Assembly (NCBI RefSeq): GCF_014353015.1
Contig: NZ_CP060704.1
Location: forward strand, 1,947,001-2,011,000
Reading direction: 5' to 3'
Length of the DNA: 64,000 nucleotides
From: Chitinimonas koreensis
Lineage (GTDB): Bacteria; Pseudomonadota; Gammaproteobacteria; Burkholderiales; Chitinimonadaceae
The notes beneath the pieces are model-generated. The model saw nothing but the letters and a program-made list of their open reading frames with translations, did no database searches and was not told where the DNA came from. Shown piece after piece: positions 28,546-36,254 of the stretch. A program made the position numbers and the translations under genes. Numbering within the stretch: position 1 is the stretch's first letter; every line of letters begins with the position of its first letter.

Positions 28546-28562
28546 TTGGCACTGTTCTTGCT
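28546..28562 (+). promoter_or_regulatory. Sigma-54 promoter for fliK
   Basis: TTGGCAC, five bases, then TTGCT, with GG (28548-28549) and GC (28560-28561) exactly 10 bases apart, matches the sigma-54 consensus at nearly every conserved base. It lies just after the fliJ stop and 45 bases before the fliK ATG, so fliK starts its own transcription unit. Confidence 0.8.
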
Positions 28563-28606
28563 GTGATCCGTCCAGGCCCGTCGAGGGCACAACCGGACAA
28601 GGGATC

Positions 28607-29881
28607 ATGGCCACCACCGCCAGTACCAATTCGCTGCTGCTCAATCTTTCCGCCAATACCGCGAAGAGCGCGTCGCGTGCGTCCGACGGCCCGGACGTCG
28701 CCTTCGAGGACACGCTGGGGCGGCAGATGCAGACCCAATCCCAGATCCAGTCGCAGGCCAATGCTCGCGATGCCGCCGCCAGGCGCGAGTCGGTCGCGCC
28801 GCGCGAGCCGGCGCCGACGCGCCAATCCGAGCCGGCCCGCCAGCCCGAACGCACGCCGGACAAGGCGCGGCCGGCCCAGGAGACTCCGGGCAAGGACGCC
28901 GCGCAGGCCGAGCGGCAGCCGTCCGAGGCGGCTGCCGGCGAGCAGGCCAAGGCGGCGGACGAGCCGGACGGCAAGTCGGCCAAGCCCGGCCAGGACGAGG
29001 ACGCCGAGCAGGCGGCCGAGCTCGCCGCGGCGGCGCAGGCCGGCGGCAGCGCGCTGATCGCCCAGTTGCAGGCCTTCGTCAACCAGGCGCTCGATGCGGC
29101 GCAGGCCAAGGCGGAAGCTGCCGGCGACCCGACCGTGCAGCATGCCGGCCTCGCATCGGCGCTGCTGGACGGCAAGGACATGGCCGAGCCGGCGGTGGAA
29201 CCCAAGAAGCTGCTGCTCGACGGCCAGTCCGAAGCGGTGGGCAAGCTTGCCGCCGAGCGGCAAGCATTGCCGGCCGAGCTCGCCGCCGGGGCGCAGGATG
29301 CCAAGGCCGATTTCGGCCAGATGCTCGAACAGCGCATGCAGGTCGATGCCGGTACGGCGCGCCAGCAGATCACCGTGCCCGGCCTGCGCGTCGAATCGCC
29401 GCGCTCGCAGGCAGCGGAGCAGTCCAAGGCGATGTTCGCGGTCCATCACCCGGTCGGCGCCGAAGGCTGGGACCGCGCGGTCGGCCACAAGGTGGTGATG
29501 ATGGTCAGCAATCAGCAGCAGGAGGTGGAGATGCAGCTCAATCCGCCGAACCTGGGTCCGCTCGAGGTCAAGCTCACGCTGAACCAGGACCAGGCCAGCC
29601 TGACCTTCGTGGCGGCCAGCGCGCCGGTGCGCGAGGCCTTGCAGGCGTCGCTGCCGAAGCTTGGCGAGATGCTGGCCGAGAGCGGCATCCAGCTGGCCCA
29701 GGCCGACGTTCAATCGCAAGGCAACCAGGCCGGCGCGCAGCGCGACGGCCAGCCGGGCCGCGACGGCCGGCGCGAACGCGGCGATGCGCTCGGCCAGGTC
29801 GAAAACGGCGGCGCGCCGCCGCCGGGATGGCGGGCGAGGGTGCTGAGCGGCGCTCCCGGCAACGTGAATCTATTCATCTAG
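28607..29881 (+). CDS. fliK: Flagellar hook-length control protein FliK
   Basis: FliK measures hook length and switches export specificity. The protein is 424 residues from the ATG at 28607. The N-terminal 240 residues are low-complexity, rich in Ala, Gln, Glu and Pro, as expected of the molecular ruler. The C-terminal Flg_hook domain has GHKVVMMVSNQQQEVEMQLNP then PNLGPLEVKLTLN (about 290-325) and FVAASAPVREALQASLPKL. Longer in-frame readings upstream fall in fliJ. A strong sigma-54 site precedes it. Confidence 0.93.
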   Translation: MATTASTNSLLLNLSANTAKSASRASDGPDVAFEDTLGRQMQTQSQIQSQANARDAAARRESVAPREPAPTRQSEPARQPERTPDKARPAQETPGKDAAQAERQPSEAAAGEQAKAADEPDGKSAKPGQDEDAEQAAELAAAAQAGGSALIAQLQAFVNQALDAAQAKAEAAGDPTVQHAGLASALLDGKDMAEPAVEPKKLLLDGQSEAVGKLAAERQALPAELAAGAQDAKADFGQMLEQRMQVDAGTARQQITVPGLRVESPRSQAAEQSKAMFAVHHPVGAEGWDRAVGHKVVMMVSNQQQEVEMQLNPPNLGPLEVKLTLNQDQASLTFVAASAPVREALQASLPKLGEMLAESGIQLAQADVQSQGNQAGAQRDGQPGRDGRRERGDALGQVENGGAPPPGWRARVLSGAPGNVNLFI

Positions 29882-29940
29882 GAGGGAAGTCCCCCGGAAA
29901 GCGTGGAAGCCGCGCCAGTGCTTGTTCCTGTGGCGCCTTT

Positions 29941-29969
29941 GCTTTATAAACCGGCTAGGCTGCCGATAA
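29941..29969 (+). promoter_or_regulatory. Sigma-28 (FliA)-like promoter before fliL
   Basis: A perfect GCCGATAA (29962-29969), the sigma-28 -10 consensus, lies 52 bases before the fliL ATG. The upstream TTTATAAA at 29943-29950 is 11 bases away, correct spacing but a poor fit to TAAAGTTT. The site therefore rests mainly on the -10. Confidence 0.45.
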
Positions 29970-30020
29970 GCGGACAGTTGGTTTGTTTCCCCTACACGCA
30001 ATCCCGGAGGACATCCTTCC

Positions 30021-30587
30021 ATGGCAGAGGCCAAGAAACCGGCGCCGCAGGCGGAGGCCAGCAGCGACGCGAAGAAGTCGAAGAAAAATGTCGTGCTCTA
30101 CGTCGTCATCGGCTTGCTGGTCCTGGTGATCGTGGTCGGCGGGGGCTTCGCCACCTGGCTGTTCCTGACCATCTCGGCCAACCAGAGCTACGGCGATGCG
30201 CCGCAGGAACACGTGGCGGAAGGGCACGACGAAGACAAGGGCAGCAAGAAGAAGGAAAAGAAGAAGGAGAAGGAATCTGCGCCGCCGGTATTCGACAAGC
30301 TCGATACCTACACGGTGAATCTCGCGGGCGGCACGGTGCTGCAGACCGAGATCCACGTGCAGGTGGCCAACGAGGCGCAGAAAGAGGTGGTGAAGAGCTA
30401 CCTGCCGCGGATCAGCAGCCAGATCAACCTGCTGCTGAGCTCGCGCAAGCCGGAAGACATCGCCACGCTCGAAGGAAAAGTGAAGTTGATGGACGACATC
30501 AAGCAGGCCATCAACAAGGTGCTGGGCGCGAAGGATGACGAAGAGGGCGTGATGAGCGTCGAATTCAAGACCTTCATCGTCCAGTAA
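30021..30587 (+). CDS. fliL: Flagellar basal-body protein FliL
   Basis: FliL surrounds and supports the MotAB stator. The 188-residue protein has a short cytoplasmic N-terminus, one membrane span (about 25-50; VVLYVVIGLLVLVIVVGGG) and a Lys/Glu-rich periplasmic linker (GSKKKEKKKEKE). A conserved FliL domain follows, with NLAGGTVLQTEIHVQV and a C-terminal VEFKTFIVQ. GGAGG lies 10 bases before the ATG. It heads the fliLMNOPQR run. Confidence 0.94.
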   Translation: MAEAKKPAPQAEASSDAKKSKKNVVLYVVIGLLVLVIVVGGGFATWLFLTISANQSYGDAPQEHVAEGHDEDKGSKKKEKKKEKESAPPVFDKLDTYTVNLAGGTVLQTEIHVQVANEAQKEVVKSYLPRISSQINLLLSSRKPEDIATLEGKVKLMDDIKQAINKVLGAKDDEEGVMSVEFKTFIVQ

Positions 30588-30617
30588 GGTCAAAGGAAGT
30601 TTGAAAGGTCGCAGATC

Positions 30618-31634
30618 ATGGCCGACGACATACTCTCCCAGGAAGAGGTCGATGCCCTCTTGCGCGGGGTCACCGGCGAGGACGAGGACACCGACGAGGG
30701 CCTCGACTCATCGGCCATCCGCGCCTACGACATCGGCCGGCAGGAGCGCATCGTCCGCGGCCGGATGCCGACGCTCGAAGTCATCAACGAGCGTTTCGCG
30801 CGCAATCTGCGCATCGGCCTGTTCAACTTCATGCGCCGCTCGGCCGAGATCTCGGTCGGCCCGGTGCGGGTTCAGAAGTACAGCGAGTTCATCCGCAACC
30901 TGGTGGTGCCGACCAACCTCAACCTGATCCACATGAAGCCGCTGCGCGGCACCGGCCTGTTCATCTTCGACCCCGACCTCGTGTTCCTGGTGGTCGACAA
31001 CATGTTCGGCTCGGACGGCCGCTACCACGTGCGGGTGGAAGGCCGCGACTTCACCCCGACCGAGCAGCGCATCATCCAGCGCCTGCTCGAAGTGGTGATG
31101 GACGAATACCGCAAGGCCTGGGAGCCGGTGTTCAAGACCGAGTTCAGCTACGTGCGCTCGGAAATGAACACCCAGTTCGCCAACATCGCCACCCCGACCG
31201 AAGTGGTGGTGGCCTTCACCTTCAAGATCGAGCTCGGCTCGGGCGGCGGCGATTTCCACGTCTGCTTCCCGTATTCGATGATCGAACCGCTGCGCGACGT
31301 GCTGTACAGCTCGATGCAGGCCGACCGCATGGAGTCGGACAACCGCTGGCTCAAGCTCCTGTCGCGCGAGGTGCAGAATTCCTCGGTCGACCTGATCGTC
31401 AACCTCGGCACCGCGCAGATCACGCTGGGCGAGATCCTCGACCTCAAGGTCGGCGACGTGATCGGCATCGACATCCCGGAGACGGTGCAGGGCGAGGTGG
31501 ACGGGGTGCCGTTGGTCGAAGGACGCTATGGTATTCTCGGCAACCAGTATGCGCTCCGGATCGACAATGTCCTGACCTCGCCGGAAAACCTGTCGCTCGA
31601 CGACGAGCCGCTGGAAGGACTGAGACATGAGTAA
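30618..31634 (+). CDS. fliM: Flagellar motor switch protein FliM
   Basis: FliM binds CheY-P and sets rotation direction. The 338-residue protein starts with the CheY-binding peptide ILSQEEVDALL (about residues 5-15). The conserved middle domain includes RMPTLEVINERFARN, FDPDLVFLVVDNMFG and FTPTEQRIIQRLL. The C-terminal SpoA-like domain binds FliG and FliN. It overlaps fliN by 8 bases. Confidence 0.97.
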   Translation: MADDILSQEEVDALLRGVTGEDEDTDEGLDSSAIRAYDIGRQERIVRGRMPTLEVINERFARNLRIGLFNFMRRSAEISVGPVRVQKYSEFIRNLVVPTNLNLIHMKPLRGTGLFIFDPDLVFLVVDNMFGSDGRYHVRVEGRDFTPTEQRIIQRLLEVVMDEYRKAWEPVFKTEFSYVRSEMNTQFANIATPTEVVVAFTFKIELGSGGGDFHVCFPYSMIEPLRDVLYSSMQADRMESDNRWLKLLSREVQNSSVDLIVNLGTAQITLGEILDLKVGDVIGIDIPETVQGEVDGVPLVEGRYGILGNQYALRIDNVLTSPENLSLDDEPLEGLRHE

Positions 31635-32061
31635 CGAAGACGAACAAGGCCTGGACGACTGGGCCGCGGCGCTGGCCGAGCAGCAGAGCGCCGAGGCGGC
31701 CGCGATGACGCAGCCGGCTTTCGGCGCCTCGCCCAGCATCGGCTCGGCGGCCGACATCTTCCAGCGCTTCGACGCCGAACCGCAGCGCCCGGCGGGCCCG
31801 GCCGGCATCGACATGATCATGGACATCCCGGTCACCATGACCGTGGAACTGGGCCGCACCAAGATCGCCATCCGCAGCCTGCTGCAACTGGCGCAGGGCT
31901 CGGTGGTCGAGCTCGAGGGCCTGGCCGGCGAGCCGATGGACGTGCTGGTCAACGGCACCCTGATCGCCCAAGGCGAAGTCGTGGTGGTGAACGACAAGTT
32001 CGGCATCCGGCTCACCGACATCATCACTCCGGCCGAGCGCGTCCGCAGGCTGCACAAATAA
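31627..32061 (+). CDS. fliN: Flagellar motor switch protein FliN
   Basis: FliN forms the lower C-ring and docks FliH. The 144-residue protein has an acidic N-terminal extension (about 1-60) and a SpoA domain with IPVTMTVELGRTKIAIRSLL, LAGEPMDVLVNGTLIAQGEVVVV and the ending FGIRLTDIITPAERVRRL. Start and overlap with fliM are typical. Confidence 0.97.
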   Translation: MSNEDEQGLDDWAAALAEQQSAEAAAMTQPAFGASPSIGSAADIFQRFDAEPQRPAGPAGIDMIMDIPVTMTVELGRTKIAIRSLLQLAQGSVVELEGLAGEPMDVLVNGTLIAQGEVVVVNDKFGIRLTDIITPAERVRRLHK

Positions 32062-32075
32062 GAATCCCGAGGCCC

Positions 32076-32543
32076 ATGCGCTTCCTCCCGCTTCTCGCCA
32101 CCGCCGCCTCCGTCGCGGCGGTTTCCGTTTGTGGTTACGCCGCCGAGGCGGTCAAGGCCGTGCCGGCCGCCTCGCTGCCGGCCGGCGCACCGTCTGCCTT
32201 CGCGCTGGTGCAGGTGTTCTTCGCGCTGGTGCTGGTGATCGGCGCCATCCTGCTCACCGCCTGGCTGATGCGGCGCTTCTCGCCGGGCCAGTTCGGCAAC
32301 GCCGCCCAGCTGCGGGTGGTCGGCGGCGTGATGGTCGGCGCCAAAGAGCGCGTGGTGGTGGTCGAACTGCGCGATACCTGGCTGGTGCTGGGCGTGACGC
32401 CGAACGAGGTCAGCACCCTGCATACGCTGCCGCGGCCGGACGACCTGCCGCCGGCCGCCAGTGCGCCGCCCTTGCCCTTCGCCGAGAAGCTGGCCGCCGT
32501 GCTCAAGGCGCGCCAGGCCGGCAAGGGTGGGGACGCGGCATGA
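32076..32543 (+). CDS. fliO: Flagellar biosynthesis protein FliO
   Basis: FliO helps assemble the FliP ring of the export gate. The 155-residue product has a cleavable-looking N-terminal hydrophobic segment (LLATAASVAAVSVCGYA), a true membrane span (about 45-66; FALVQVFFALVLVIGAILL) and a small cytoplasmic domain with VGAKERVVVVELRDTWLVLGV. It is poorly conserved, as FliO is. The position between fliN and fliP and the ATGA overlap with fliP support it. Confidence 0.9.
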   Translation: MRFLPLLATAASVAAVSVCGYAAEAVKAVPAASLPAGAPSAFALVQVFFALVLVIGAILLTAWLMRRFSPGQFGNAAQLRVVGGVMVGAKERVVVVELRDTWLVLGVTPNEVSTLHTLPRPDDLPPAASAPPLPFAEKLAAVLKARQAGKGGDAA

Positions 32544-33280
32544 GGGCGCGCGCGCTGCTGGGCGGGCTGGCGCTGCTGGCATTGCCGGTGCTGGCGGCCG
32601 ATCCGGGCTTGCCGTTGTTGAGCAGCCAGCCGGCCACGGGCGGCGGCCAGAGCTATACGCTGACGCTGCAGACGCTGCTGTTCCTGACCAGCCTGACCTT
32701 CCTGCCGGCCATCCTCTTGATGATGACGGCCTTCACCCGCATCGTGATCGTGCTGTCGCTGCTGCGGCAGGCGCTCGGCACCATGCAGGCGCCGCCCAAC
32801 CAGGTGATCGTCGGCCTGTCGCTGTTCCTCACGCTGTTCGTGATGACGCCGGTGCTCGACCGCGTCTGGGACGACGCCTACCTGCCGTACAGCCAAGACC
32901 GCATCGGCTTCAACGAGGCGCTCGAGCGCGGCGCGGTGCCGCTCAAGCAGTTCATGCTCAAGCAGACACGGCAGAAGGACCTGGCGCTGTTCATCGAGCT
33001 GTCGCAGAGCGCCAAGCCCAACGGGCCGGAGGACGTCAGCCTCAAGGTGCTGGTACCGGCCTTCGTCACCAGCGAGCTCAAGACCGCGTTCCAGATCGCC
33101 TTCCTGGTGTTCATCCCTTTCCTGATCATCGACATGGTGGTCGCCAGCGTGCTGATGGCGATGGGCATGATGATGGTCAGCCCGGTGACCATCTCGCTGC
33201 CGTTCAAGATCATCCTGTTCGTGCTGGTCGACGGCTGGACGCTGCTGATCGGCTCGCTGGTCCAGAGCTTCTACACCTGA
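32540..33280 (+). CDS. fliP: Flagellar export-gate protein FliP
   Basis: FliP is the core pentamer of the export gate. The 246-residue protein starts at the ATG 32540 (ATGA overlap with fliO) with a signal peptide (LLGGLALLALPVLAAD). Family motifs are FLPAILLMMTAFTRIVIVLSL, the Met-rich IDMVVASVLMAMGMMMV and LPFKIILFVLVDGW. About four membrane segments follow the signal peptide. Confidence 0.97.
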   Translation: MRARALLGGLALLALPVLAADPGLPLLSSQPATGGGQSYTLTLQTLLFLTSLTFLPAILLMMTAFTRIVIVLSLLRQALGTMQAPPNQVIVGLSLFLTLFVMTPVLDRVWDDAYLPYSQDRIGFNEALERGAVPLKQFMLKQTRQKDLALFIELSQSAKPNGPEDVSLKVLVPAFVTSELKTAFQIAFLVFIPFLIIDMVVASVLMAMGMMMVSPVTISLPFKIILFVLVDGWTLLIGSLVQSFYT

Positions 33281-33288
33281 GGTAGCCC

Positions 33289-33558
33289 ATGTCCCCGGAA
33301 ATGGTCATCACCGTCATCCAGCGCGCCTTCGAGGTGATCATCCTGGTCGGCGGCCCGATGCTGCTGGCCGGCCTGGTGGTCGGCCTGCTGATCAGCGTGT
33401 TCCAGGCCGCCACCCAGATCAACGAGGCGACGCTGTCCTTCATCCCCAAGCTCCTGATCACCTTCCTGGTGGCGGTGCTGGCCGGGCCGTGGATGCTGTC
33501 GATCCTGATGGACTACACGGTGCGCCTGTTCGAATCGATTCCCTCGATGATCGGCTAG
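33289..33558 (+). CDS. fliQ: Flagellar export-gate protein FliQ
   Basis: FliQ is an 89-residue gate subunit with two hydrophobic helices in a hairpin. Diagnostic segments are ILVGGPMLLAGLVVGLLISV and FQAATQINEATLSFIPK. It sits between fliP and fliR, 8 bases and 3 bases from its neighbours. Confidence 0.97.
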   Translation: MSPEMVITVIQRAFEVIILVGGPMLLAGLVVGLLISVFQAATQINEATLSFIPKLLITFLVAVLAGPWMLSILMDYTVRLFESIPSMIG

Positions 33559-33561
33559 GGC

Positions 33562-34350
33562 GTGTTCACCATCAGCGACGCCCAGATCCAGGCCTGGCTG
33601 GGCCTGGTGATGTGGCCGGCCTTCCGCATCATGGCGATCTTCGCGACCGACCCGTTCTATTCGAGCCGGGCGATCCCGATCCGCGTGCGGGTGGCGCTGG
33701 CATTCCTGCTGGCCTTGGTGGTGGCGCCGGTGATCCCGGTCCAGCCGGCCATCGCGCCGGTATCGCCGCTGGGCATCCTGGTGCTGATGCAGCAGGTGCT
33801 GATCGGCCTGGCGATCGGTTTCACCATGCGGCTGGTGTTCGCCTCGGTCGAGATGGCCGGTCACCTGGCCGGCCTGCAGATGGGCCTCGGCTTCGCCAGC
33901 TTCTACGATCCGCAGCACGGCACCAATACCGCGGTGGTGGCGCAGTTCGCCAGCCTGTTGACCCTGCTGCTGTTCCTGGCCATGAACGGCCACCTGCTGG
34001 TGATCGAGACGCTGGCGCACAGCTTCGTGCTGCTGCCGGTATCCGCGACGCCGATCAAGGCGGCCGGCTTCAAGCTGCTGGTCGACGCGGCCGGGCAGAT
34101 TTTCACCCTTGGCGTCCTGCTCTCGCTGCCGGTACTGGCGGCGCTGCTGATCACCAACCTGTCGATCGGCGTGATGTCGCGCGCCGCGCCGCAGTTCAAC
34201 GTGTTCGCGGTCGGTTTCCCGCTCACGCTCGGGGTCGGCATGGCGGCGCTGTACTTCTCGCTGCCGCAATTCCCCGGCCACGTGCACCGGCTGATCGACC
34301 AGGCGACGCGGCTGGCCTACAAGCTGGCGAAGGTGTTCGCCGGCGGTTGA
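33562..34350 (+). CDS. fliR: Flagellar export-gate protein FliR
   Basis: FliR completes the FliPQR gate. The 262-residue protein from the GTG at 33562 has about six hydrophobic segments and typical motifs: FRIMAIFATDPFYSSRAIP, VLIGLAIGFTMRLVFASVEMAG and APQFNVFAVGFPLTLGVGM. The flagellar run ends here. flhB and flhA are not in the window. A hairpin repeat fills the gap to the convergent hlyD gene. Confidence 0.96.
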   Translation: MFTISDAQIQAWLGLVMWPAFRIMAIFATDPFYSSRAIPIRVRVALAFLLALVVAPVIPVQPAIAPVSPLGILVLMQQVLIGLAIGFTMRLVFASVEMAGHLAGLQMGLGFASFYDPQHGTNTAVVAQFASLLTLLLFLAMNGHLLVIETLAHSFVLLPVSATPIKAAGFKLLVDAAGQIFTLGVLLSLPVLAALLITNLSIGVMSRAAPQFNVFAVGFPLTLGVGMAALYFSLPQFPGHVHRLIDQATRLAYKLAKVFAGG

Positions 34351-34359
34351 AGGCAAGTC

Positions 34360-34457
34360 TTTCACCGCAGAGGACGCGGAGGACACTGGGAGGGATATGC
34401 CGGCGAGCGGATTCCTCCTTTGTCTACTCCGGGTCCTCGGCGTCCTCCGCGGTGAAG
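34360..34457. repeat. Dispersed hairpin repeat, copy 1 (FTAEDAED family)
   Basis: Imperfect inverted arms (34360-34384 and 34433-34457; ttcaccgcagaggacgcgg and its near complement) enclose about 48 bases. It lies between convergent fliR and hlyD and may act as a bidirectional terminator. The same arms occur at 41524 and 57134. Confidence 0.8.
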
Positions 34458-34488
34458 CAGTCCGCCGGTTCAACTGTGCAGACCGTGA

Positions 34489-36254
34489 TCACGGCTCCCT
34501 GAAGCTCCCCTGCACCGCCCGCGCCACCGGATAGAACAGGTAGGCGATCATCGCGCGCTTGCCGACGTGGATGTCGGCGGTCGCCGTCATGCCCGGCCGC
34601 AGCGAGAAGCTCGGCGGCGTGTCGTGCAGCTCGACCTTGTCGATGCGCACCCGGGCGCGGTAGGCCGCGGCGGCGTCGCGGCGGCCGGGGACCGGGTCGA
34701 CCGCGTCGGCGCTCAGGTAGCTCAGCTGGCCGCGGATCACGCCGTGGCGCATCGAGGGCATCGCGTCGAGGCGAACCTGCACCGGGTCGCCGAGCTTGAT
34801 CTGGCCGACGTCGGCCGGGCTGATCTCGACCTCGAATTCGCGCGCCACGTGCTCGGGCACGATCTCCATGATGGTCTCGGCCGGCCGGATCACCGTGCCC
34901 GGATTGGCGGCGCGGATCGCCTGCACCGTGCCGTCGGCCGGCGCGCGCAGTTCCACCAGGCTGCTGGTACGGCCCTGCTTGGCCAGCAGCTCGTTGAGCT
35001 TCTGCGCATCGCGGCGCAGGCCGGCCAGCTCGCGCTGGCTGTCGGCCTGCCACTGGCTGGCGAAGGCGCTGGCGGCGGCGCGCCTGGCGGCCAGCTGGCG
35101 TTCGAGCGCATCGCGCGCGGCGCGGGCCGCGGTGGTCTCGCGCTCGGCGCCGGCCAGGCTGCGTGCGGCGTCCAGGTATTGCAGCTTGTAGACGCCGTCG
35201 CGCTGGTAGGCTTCCCGCTCGCGTTCGTACTGGTCTTTCTTCACCGCGGTCAGCTCGGCGGCCAGCTTGAGCTGGCGCTCCTGTTCCTCGAGCTCGCGGC
35301 GGCGGCCGTCGAGCTGCTTCTCGAGTCCGGCGATCTCCTCGGCATAGCTGGCGCTGCTGGCCTGGTACTGCTGCCGCCGCGCGATCAGCAGCGCGCGCTG
35401 CTGGGCGTCCTCGGCCGCGTCGGCGCTCAGCCGCGGCGGCGTGCCGGGCCGCTGCTCGGCCACGATGCGGGCGATCTGCGCCTCGGTGCCGACCAGCTGC
35501 TGGCGCAGGTTGCGCAGGTCCGACTCGGCCACGGTCGGGTCGAGCAGGCCCAGGAGGTCGCCGCGGCGCACCGAGTCGCCCTCGCGCACCCTGATTTCCT
35601 TGATGGTGGCCTGGTCGAAGCTCTGCACCACCATATTGGGCGCCGCGCTGACCAGCTTGCCGTGGCCGCTGACCACGATCTCGGTCTTGGCCAGCGCCGA
35701 CCAGGCGATCGCCGCCACCAGCGCGCTGCACAGCGCCACCACCGCGCCGCCGACCAGCGGCGGCGGCCGCAGCCGTTCGAGCAGCAGGCGGTCGGGGCGA
35801 AGTCGTCGGCGACCGAGCGGCGGCGCCAGCGCGACAGCCAGCGCACCGGCTGCTGCTCTTCCTGCTGGTCCTGCGCGTGCTGGCGGATCAGCTGGCTCTG
35901 CAGCTCGGGCACCATGCTGGCCAGCCGGCGCATCAGGTCGGCCATGAAGGCCGGGTCGCCGCCCATGCGCGCGGCCAGGGCTTCCTGGTCGAGCACCTCG
36001 AGCACCACTTCGGTCTTGGCCACCGCGCTGGCGGCGCGCGGGTTGCTGGTGATCAGCGCCATCTCGCCGAACAGCTCGCCCGGGCCGATGGTCTTGAGCA
36101 CCAGCACCTGCTCGCCGGTGGTCTTGACGATGTTCACCTCGCCCTCGAGCACGATGTAGGCGTCGCGGCCCTCGCTGCCCTCGGAGAAGATCAGCTCGCC
36201 GCGCGCGTAGTGGAGCTGGGCGGCGGCGGGGGTGATGGCGGAGGTGGCGCTCAT
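34489..36254 (-). pseudogene. Cyclic-nucleotide-binding domain fused to HlyD-type T1SS adaptor, split by one-base deletion
   Basis: From the ATG at 36254 (ATGA overlap with the ABC gene) residues 1-130 form a cNMP-binding domain (RGELIFSEGSEGRDAYIVLEG, GPGELFGEMALI, NPRAASAVA). The frame then shifts. Adding one base at the GGGG 35793-35796 continues FAPDRLLLERLRPPP into the HlyD part. This has a membrane span (VALCSALVAAIAWSALA), coiled coils, the lipoyl-like half-motif VREGDSVRRGDLLGLLD and the C-terminal RLRPGMTATADI-type region (SLRPGMTATADIHV). The repaired protein is about 588 residues. It bridges the ABC pump and outer-membrane channel. The split is probably a sequencing error. Confidence 0.85.
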
